NCBI GenBank assembly: GCA_021292105.1
Contig: CM037874.1
Coordinates: 32,972,185-33,036,184, forward strand
Source: Anadara kagoshimensis
Taxonomy: Eukaryota > Mollusca > Bivalvia > Arcoida > Arcidae
Reading direction: 5' to 3'
DNA length: 64,000 bases
Shown here: one piece after another, positions 45,022 through 54,600 of the stretch
How positions within the stretch are numbered: the stretch's first letter is position 1
How the letters are laid out: each line of letters begins with the position of its first letter
Translations under genes and position numbers: made by a program
Notes under the pieces: model-generated
What the model saw: only the letters and a program-made list of their open reading frames with translations
The model's database searches: none
What the model was told of the DNA's origin: nothing

Positions 45022-48000
45022 GTGAGAAAATAAGAGAGAGAGATGGAGAGAGAATGAGAGAGAGAATGATAGAGACAGGGAGAGAATGAGAGAGAGAAAG
45101 AGTTTGTTTTAATTCTTATCTTAAAAGTTTGTATTTTTCTTAAACAAGCATGTAAGATCTGGTGTTTGAAGTGTGTAGATATAAGAGATTATCTATACCA
45201 GTCAGATTTGTTTGTGATATGAATGGGGTACAGATTCTGGCAAAATATAAAACTTGGAGAACATTGAACTCTTGGATTTCACTGAAATGTTAGTTTTGAT
45301 TGTTCTGGAACTAGACCCTTAGGCTAGACTCCCACATTCAATAACTGATTTGATAATCATATAATCTCAAGTCTGGTAAGGTTGCTAAATATAATGCATG
45401 TTGACATTGTTGTCAACCAAAATGACATACTTGTCCAACAAAAAAACTCTTCAAACCTAATCCAAACAGTAATGCAACATTGCTTCAAAATCATAATCGA
45501 TCATCGGTTGAAATTACATAGTCTTCCAAAAATCCCAATGATGGGACTGTGTAAAAACCAGAATGGAAACAGTGGAACCCTGATTTTGGAAAAGTAACCT
45601 TTTCCTTCTCAATGATAGATTACAAGAAAACATAATCTGGAGGCTGCAACATGCCAATAATCTAATTCTTCCCGATTATCCCTTCATCACTAAATCCACA
45701 TCTTACACTTTGCTCAAGTTCCCTCTCCTGACTCTGGCAGCATATAGTTTTTAACTAGTTTTTAAGAAATGTTTTGGCCTCACTGACAGGAGAAAGGACT
45801 GTTGCGGTGTACCAGCAAATTGAAAATGCCAATTAGATTATGTTTTCTTTATTTTCTTTTGAGATAAAGTGCCACCTGTCAGGATTTTTTCTTCTTTTTC
45901 TCTTTGTTAAGTTTTTTTTAATATCAGCTATGGGTCACTAACAAAATATTACTTTCATATTAATCATTATAAAAATGCTTACATGTACATCTGAAACTGT
46001 ACTTTATATCTATACAGACTTTTCAAAATCAGCATTATGTTTACAATAAATGGCTATGTTTCCATTCCTGGTCGCCAAAATCACCAATGGCTACTTTTTT
46101 CTTAGAAACTTTTTTTAAAAAGTGGTAAAACTTTCTTTTGTATCCCCCATCCTATATGTTCCATGTAAAAAAATTTTTCACAGAAATGTTCAAAACGGCT
46201 TGAATGGATCTGTCAGTTTCAGACTTTTTCAGTCAAAATGTTGGTGGAGGGTAAAGTATTTCCCACAAAGTAACCCATAATTTTAACATATCTATGACTG
46301 GACTATATTTTTACAATTTTGAAAATATGACTATTACTTTTTTTTTAAATTTGTTGAAACCTAAATAATAATAAATTATATATAAATCATAATAAAAGAC
46401 TTACCACATCTGGATGTATACTTCATCAAATTTGGTTTATAAACTGAATTCAACAACATTTTACTTCAAATACTGCAGTCCCAGGTAAACCAAAACCTTA
46501 TTGGAAAAAAATATTGTGAAAAAATTCCACCTCACAAAAATTATAATCTGTCTATCTTTAACATTTGAAGTAATTTTTTTTTCAAAATCACTTAAAAAAT
46601 CTCAAAATTTGCAACACAACGTTAAAAGTTTTTTTTTCAAAATCACTTAAAAAATCTCAAAATTTGCAACGTAACATTTGAAGTATTTTTTTTCAAAATC
46701 ACTTAAAACATCTCAAAATTTGCAACACAACCCTTAAAACACAGAGCAGTAAGTGTTTAAAGTTGTCACCTTGAGGCTGATATTTATACTTTAGTTCGGT
46801 AAGATGATACAGCAATGTTTGGACGACCTTTAAACATAACCGGGGTAAAAAAGACGTCAACGTACCCTGATAACACACACATTTTTTAAGATTTATTTTT
46901 TTAAAAACACTCGAAATATTTTAATGAGTAGATATTTACTTTACTACAGGTGACTATAATAAATCATAAGGTATATATTATATATATAATTATCAATTAC
47001 TTATATCAATATACCACCAGGTGGTGGGGTTAAAGAGTCTACTGGCATATTTAAAATTTAATTAGTGTAATATACTTACATGTACTGGTGTTTTCGAACC
47101 TTAGTGACGGTATATCAATACTGCTAAATGAAATGGGGTGAAGTAATGGTGTTTTACTCTCCAGCCAAGAGTTTTTCACTCATATCAATATACCACCAGG
47201 TGGTGGGGTTAAAGAGTCTACTGGCATATTTAAAATTTAATTAGTGTAATATACTTACATGTACTGGTGTTTTCGAACCTTAGTGACGGTATATCAATAC
47301 TGCTAAATGAAATGGGGTGAAGTAATGGTGTTTTACTCTCCAGCCAAGAGTTTTTCACTCATATCAATATACCACCAGGTGGTGGGGTTAAAGAGTCTAC
47401 TGGCATATTTAAAATTTAATTAGTGTAATATACTTACATGTACTGGTGTTTTCAAACCTTAGTGACGGTATATCAATACTGCTAAATAGAATGGAGTGGA
47501 GTAATGCCTACTAACGGTGTTTTACTCTCCAGCCAAGAGTTTTTTCACTTATATCAATATACCACCAGGTGGTGGGGTTAAAGTGTCTACTGGCATATTT
47601 CAGATTTAATTAGTGTAATATATTAGTTATATATCAACACTGCAAAATGGAATGGAGTGTAGTACTGGCATTGTGCACACTAGAGCCAAAAGTTTTTTTT
47701 CATTTATATCAATATACCACCAGGTTATGGGGTTAGAGTCTATTCTAGGGTATTTCAGATATAATTAATGTACTATAGTTACATGTACTGGGGTGTTTTC
47801 TAACCTTAGTGACGGTATATCAATACTGCTAAATAGAATGGAGTGGAGTAATGGTGTTTTACATACCAGATGAGAGTTTTTTTCACTTATATCAATATAC
47901 CACCAGGTGGTGGGGTTAAAGAGTCTATTCTAGGGTATTTCAGATAAAATTAATGCACTATAGTTACATGTACTGGGGTGTTTTCTAACCATAGTTATAT

Positions 48001-51000
48001 CAATACGGAGTGAAGTAATGGTGTTTTACATACCAGTCAAAAGTTTTTTCACTAATATCAATAAAGTATATACCACCAGGTGGTGGAGTTAAAAAGTCTA
48101 CTAGGGTATTTCAGATAAGATTAGTGTACTATAGTTACATGTGCTGGTGTTGTCTGACCTTAGTTATATTAATAATGCCAAATGGAATTGGGTGGAGTAA
48201 TGGTGTTTTACATACCAGCCAAGAGTCTGAATCCAATGATGCCTTGAATTACCTCCCTTTTTAACTAAAGACAAGTTTGTATACTGATATATCCTAAACC
48301 TGTATTTCAAACTCAATGAATTAGCACCCCCACCAGTCAGTATTGTTTTGTGCTTTGCACTTATGTTAAAAGGGCCATAACTCCCAGGAAAATAAGAAAA
48401 CCTACTCAGTTTTAATGATATGCACATCTCTTTTCAATGTTTCAAAAAATGGTGTTTCATAGTTTTGGAGAATTACTCCAGACAAGAAGTGTTTGGACAG
48501 ATGGAAATTTGAATTTAATATCCTCTCTTTCTTTCAAAAGACAGGGGGTAATAAACTTGACATACAACCTCCATAAAATTTTAAATTTTATTATTTTAAT
48601 TTTAGTAAACATCACAATGACAAGCAAAAAATTTATTAAGTGATAAAAATCTCTTAAAAACAGGACATAATGGATATCTATGCAGGAAACAGGTCTATAA
48701 ATAAAACGGAGGACCACAGGCAGATCATCTCAAAAACAAAATTAAAAAAAATGTCTCAATTCAAAGTATTTGTTCTTTTGTCCCTCATACTCTGACCTGG
48801 TAATTGATAATCCATTGTATACAAAAATAGTCTTATTAAAAAATCCGAAAAAAAACTGATTTATTTTTATTTCTCTTTTTTTTCATGAATTATTGACGTC
48901 TATCTGAGCTAAAACAGTGAAGGGTGGAGTCATTTATCTTTTGAATTCTTTAAAGATTATGATAATATCTTAAACAAAAAGTTCTAAAATTTAACTCTGA
49001 AAATCTACCCATGGTGGTCAATGGTCTCTTTTAAGAATTATTTAGAGATGTCATTATTTTAATTTTGGTATAATTCACTATTCAGTCACAACAATACATT
49101 TGCACTACCCTTACAAATGAAATATAATATTACTATTTACAACTGCAAATTATTCTTTTAAAAATTTTGATGAATTTCATAACTTTTTTTTAAAAAAGAA
49201 ATTGGGAATACATAGTAGAGTGTCATTGATACATGTGTTTCATCCACCTTTTTAAGTTCCCTTTTTACATCATAGAATTCTTTCAAGGAGAGAGTTTTAG
49301 AACATTTTGTTAATATGTGAGCAGCAAAAACACAATCTTGCATATATTTTTTCAAAAAAAAACGAAAAACATGCCATGTAAAAATGCAGTACTGGTAAAC
49401 ATTGTTTCATCCAAATTGATTGATTGAATGGGGTTTTACATCCCAGTCAAGAATATTTCACTTATATCGAGATGTAACTTTAGTTATAGGTGAAGTAGCA
49501 GAATTTTTTACCTTTGCACTACATCCATGGCAATGTACAGGGAGGGATTTTAATATGTCATGTCTGCCATGACATGGGGTATCAACTTTTAAGGTCTTTT
49601 TCAAAGAACCCCATGACATTCATTTCTAAATGCAGAGTGCTTGGAGAATGAACAGTCACTACCTTATTACCTATTGTCAAGTCTTGATCAGACCCTGATC
49701 AGGGTTCAAACCCACAACCTCCCACATACAAAATAAAAGTCAAATGAAATAACAGGAATTGTGACCAATAAAAGTACATGTATACAATATGTGACACAGG
49801 GGATAAAACCCATACATGTACTTAACCACAATAGTTCAGCTGGTAGAGTTGAGTAATGATATTTAACGTCCCAGAAAGAACCATGACTTTCATTTTTAAT
49901 GCTGAGTGCTTGGTGAAAAAACAGTCACTACCCACTTTCAAGTGTTGGGTCAGACCTGGTCAGGGTTCCAATCTATGACCTCTTACTTACGGAGTGAGCA
50001 CCCTACCAACTGATCTACCACAGTGGTTGTTCAGCTCGTAAGTCCTTGTTCTGTATACATGTGAGAGGTCAGATTCAAAACCCTGGTTGGGTCTGACAGA
50101 AACTTGTAAAAGGTTAGTGACTGTTCTTCGGCCTTTAGAAAAATTAAAGTCTCAGGGCCTAGTCCTTTCAGAAAAGACCTTAAAATTCCTTCAGAAGAGA
50201 CCTTAATGATTCACCATAGAAGATTTATTTTTTCTAATTACTTCCACTACAGACATATGATAAAGAACTTCAAGTTTAACAACAGCTGTATCACAGATTT
50301 GTTTATAGCCATCATATCAATTTGTAAATGATATACCTTCAGTACAGACCAGTCCAAAGTTTAACACTGTGGTAACGAAAAGAAGTCGAAACTTGACTGC
50401 AGAGCATCTGCCGAGTGTCCGAGAATTGGATTGCTAGTGGCTAAACAGTTGTTGAGAGAAAATTAGCAACCGCGGAAAAACTGACAAGATATAGAGTCAA
50501 GATAAGCTGCCGATTCATAAAAAATTTGTTAGCCATGAGTGTTAAAACTTTTGACAGGTCTGTACTAGTTCTGTCTATAACTTTATCAGCAATCATTTAA
50601 AATGGTCTTAAGACTCATCCACAAAGAACACACACATTTATCACTCTTCACAATACAAAGTAGTAAAAAAAGATACCGAAATTCTGTCAAAGAATACATC
50701 ATCAAACGATATCAGCATTTTAGTAGTAAAAAAAATTACCAAAATTGTCAAAAATATTTCATCAAATGGTATCCATGTTACAGTAGTAAAAAAAAATACC
50801 AAAATTCTGTCAAAAATATATCAAAGGGTATGCATATTTCAGTAGTAAAATGAAAAAATATCAACATCCTGTCAAAAAGTAAATCATCAAATGGCATCCA
50901 CATTAAAGTACTTTCTAAATTGATTGGTTGAATGTTGCTTAACGTCGCATCAGCAATTTTTCAGCTATTCGCGACGAGAACTATTTAATTAATCTCTATG

Positions 51001-51555
51001 GATTAATCTATGAACAATTTTTGTGTATGCATGTGAAGTGCGAGTGTGTTGTATGGTCTGCCTTGTACTAGCGCGCACTCAGGGCGACTTTACCGTGCTA
51101 GCTCACAGAGTCAGTACGCCGCAGACAAGCATACCTCTCCCCCAGTCCATTATACTGATACCAGGTGAATCAGTAAAGGCCAACGGTAAGGAAAATTCAC
51201 TTTTCCACATGTGGTCCAAGCGGGACTCGAACTCACAGCAGTGAGAGACCCTGGATTTGAAGACTGACGTCTTATCCATTAGGCCACCGCGCCCTCTTGC
51301 TTTCTAAATTGAGAACCTTGTCTAAAGCAGACACTATTTTGCTATAATTTTCATTGTATTTCTTTGATGTGTGGTACATGTTACAACTGATAATGAAATT
51401 TAAATCTTAATTACTGTTAAATACTTATATAACGAGGTCATAGTGATATACATGTACATGTAGATGTAAAAAGTACATGTGTTTCAGCCTCACTATGTGC
51501 CATTATACAAAAGATTGTTTAATGACCTTTCCTTAAAGAGAGAGAGACAGAGAGA

Positions 51556-51614
<59 letters not shown>

Positions 51615-54600
51615 GAGGGGTAAACTGCCATACAAGGGATACATAGACTGAAGGAACTATTGTCTCTCCACTTGGAGCTAAAATAAATTAACAGAAATTT
51701 GAAAATTAATGTATCATTAAAATTGACTACAAGTGATACATAGACTGACTCCACTTGGAGCTAAAATAAATTAACAGAAATTTGAAAATTAATGTATCAT
51801 TAAAATTGACTACAAGAGATAAATAGACTGACTCCACTTGGAGCTAAAATAAATTAACAGAAATTTGAAAATTAATGTATCATTAAAATTGAACTGAAAT
51901 AATTAAGTTGTGTGTTTTCTAACGTTACTCCTAAAAAGTTTATCAGACATTATAAAAACAAAAAACATCAGACATGTCACATTATTTTGGCAAATTGCAT
52001 GCATAAAAACTTGATTTCAGGCTTATCAGTATTACGATTTTGCAACACCACACTACCCTCTCCCTGTAAAAGTATCATACAATTCCATGCATACAAAACA
52101 TCACCTTTTCAAATATTTTTAGATTGTGCTGATGATCATAATGCCAGGCTTTTCAGTATTACAATTTTGCAACACCACACTACCTCCTCCCTAAATAATG
52201 TTGTACACGTATATACATACTGGTACATGTACATTTTTCATCACACCTGTTAAAATTCTCTAGATGATGACCATAATATTAGGCTTAGCGGTTTTATAAT
52301 TTTGCAACACCACACTACCACTTCCCTTATAAAAATGTCGTTCACATTAATGCATACATGTTTAAATCATCACACGCATTTGCTTTCTCTAAATCGTATT
52401 AATGACTACAAAGTATAACAATCTTGCAACACCACACTACCCCCTCCCTGTAAAAATGACATCCACATACATCCATACACTATGTTTCCATTCCTGGTAG
52501 CCAAAATCGCCATTGGCTACTAATTTCTGAGGAATTCTTTTGAAAAGTAACCTATTTTAGCAAACTTGTGGAAAAATACTTTAAAAAGGACTATATTTTC
52601 ACAAATTTTGGAAATTTGGCTACTAATTATTTTAAATTTATGGAAACCTAGTGCATACATGTTTATATTATCACACCTATTTGCATTCTCCAAATCATAC
52701 TGATGACCTATAATATTTTAAAAACACACCTCTAAATACACCCATATCATTTACATTATAAATGACTTCTAGTATTACCTTGACATAATAGTTATTTAAA
52801 TTATCTGTCACATACACACAGTGTAAATGACAGCACGTCTCCTTTTTATAAAGTTACACTTGCTGTAGATATCAAGATGTGTTAAGATTACACACAGTAA
52901 CATTCTAGCCCAAGTCTTTATGCCACTGTTGCTTAAAGAACTTTATATATTTCAATTAAAAAATACCTTTAAAGACTTTTTAACATACAGCCTGAGTCTG
53001 CTGTAGATATGAAGATGTGTTAAGACTAGGTTTCCACAAATTTAAAATAATTAGTAGCCAAATTTCCAAAAAATTTGAAAATACATGTATAGTTCGTTTA
53101 AGTATTTTTCCACAAATTTGTTAAAATAGGTTTCTTTTTAAAAGAATTCCTCAGAAATTAGTAGCCAATGGTGATTCTGGCTACCAGGAATGGAAACATA
53201 GTTAAGATTACACACAGTTGCATTTAACCCAAGTCTTTATGCAACCATTGCTTATTTCAATTAAAAAATATTTCTAAGACTTTTTTACATACAGCCCAAG
53301 TCTAATGTTCAAATTTTTTTTGTCCCTCTATCTTGCTGCATTTTTCAGTTGCAGTCTTAATAAATGACCTAGACAACCTTTGAGTATATGCCAGTATGTT
53401 TGTATGCCAATCTGTACACCTAAAGAAGGACATAAATTTAAATAGGTTTTCGGAACTTTGGCTACTTACACATTTAGGTCAGAGAAGTATGCACATTTGT
53501 CGATAGCACTTGTGAAAGCTACGGGATCAAGTTTGATTCAGACAGGTTCCAAACTGTAGTGCTTAATACAAACTAAACATCAAATTAGTTTTAAGTGACA
53601 GCAGAAAAATATTCTTCCATGTAAAATATTTTTTATCAAAAGATTATTACCAATATAATTATATGATAATATTTTAGATTTACAGTCAAGACTACAGCGA
53701 AAATTATTTGGATTGATTGATTGAATGGGGTTTTAGGTCCCAGTCAAGAATTTCACTTACCGGTATATAAAGACGTCACCAGTTATCGATGAGTGGCAGA
53801 AATTTTTGCTTTTCATTGTGCTTGGGGGATGTGCAGAGAGCAATTTTTAATGTTCCACGCCTGCCATGACATGGGACATCGTTTTTAAAGTCTCTTCAGA
53901 AGGACATTGTGACTTTCATTTCTTAATGCAGTGCTTGGTTAAACAACAGTTTAAAGGTTAAACCCATCCCCTCCTACATTCAAAGCTTGAGCACACTATG
54001 GACAATTTGGAGAAAAACATTTTTATAACAGAAGTTATGTCATGACTACAGAGTTCAACATGCACTACCATACATAAGAGTTGAGTTGAGTTGAGTAATG
54101 GTGTTTAAGATCCCAGTCAAGAATATTTCACTTATATGGAGACGTCGCCAGCTATAGGCAAAGGTGCAAAAATTTTGCCTGTGCGTTGCGCTGATGGCAT
54201 TATACAGCAGGGTTCTTTAGCATGCCAAGCCCACTGTGACACCGGACCTCGTTTATTTTAAATTCCCATCCGAAAGAACCATGTCTTTCATTTTGTAATG
54301 CTGAGTGCTTGGCGAAAGAACAGTCACTAACCACTTTCACATTTTGGATCAGACTCGGCCGGGGTTCGAACCCACAACCTCCCACTTGCAAAGAGAGCAC
54401 TCTACCAACTGTACATACATAAGAGACATTCTTTTGATTCCATTTATTTGGTGTTGGGATAATGCACTAGTCGGATGACAAACTCCAAATGTTGTCTCAG
54501 TGAGCTAGCACATAAATGTCAACTTTCAACCTGAGTGTGATTTTGTTAATTTTCCTTCTGAAATCAACTTCAGACTACTGTACAAAAGAAGGTCAGCAGT

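Noticed and set aside
48164-48717. Minus-strand ORFs of 86-87 aa
   Set aside because: They fall on the end of the tandem array and on a dispersed repeat, with no conserved features.
51023-51244. 73-aa protein on the plus strand
   Set aside because: Entirely within the family 2 SINE, read antisense.
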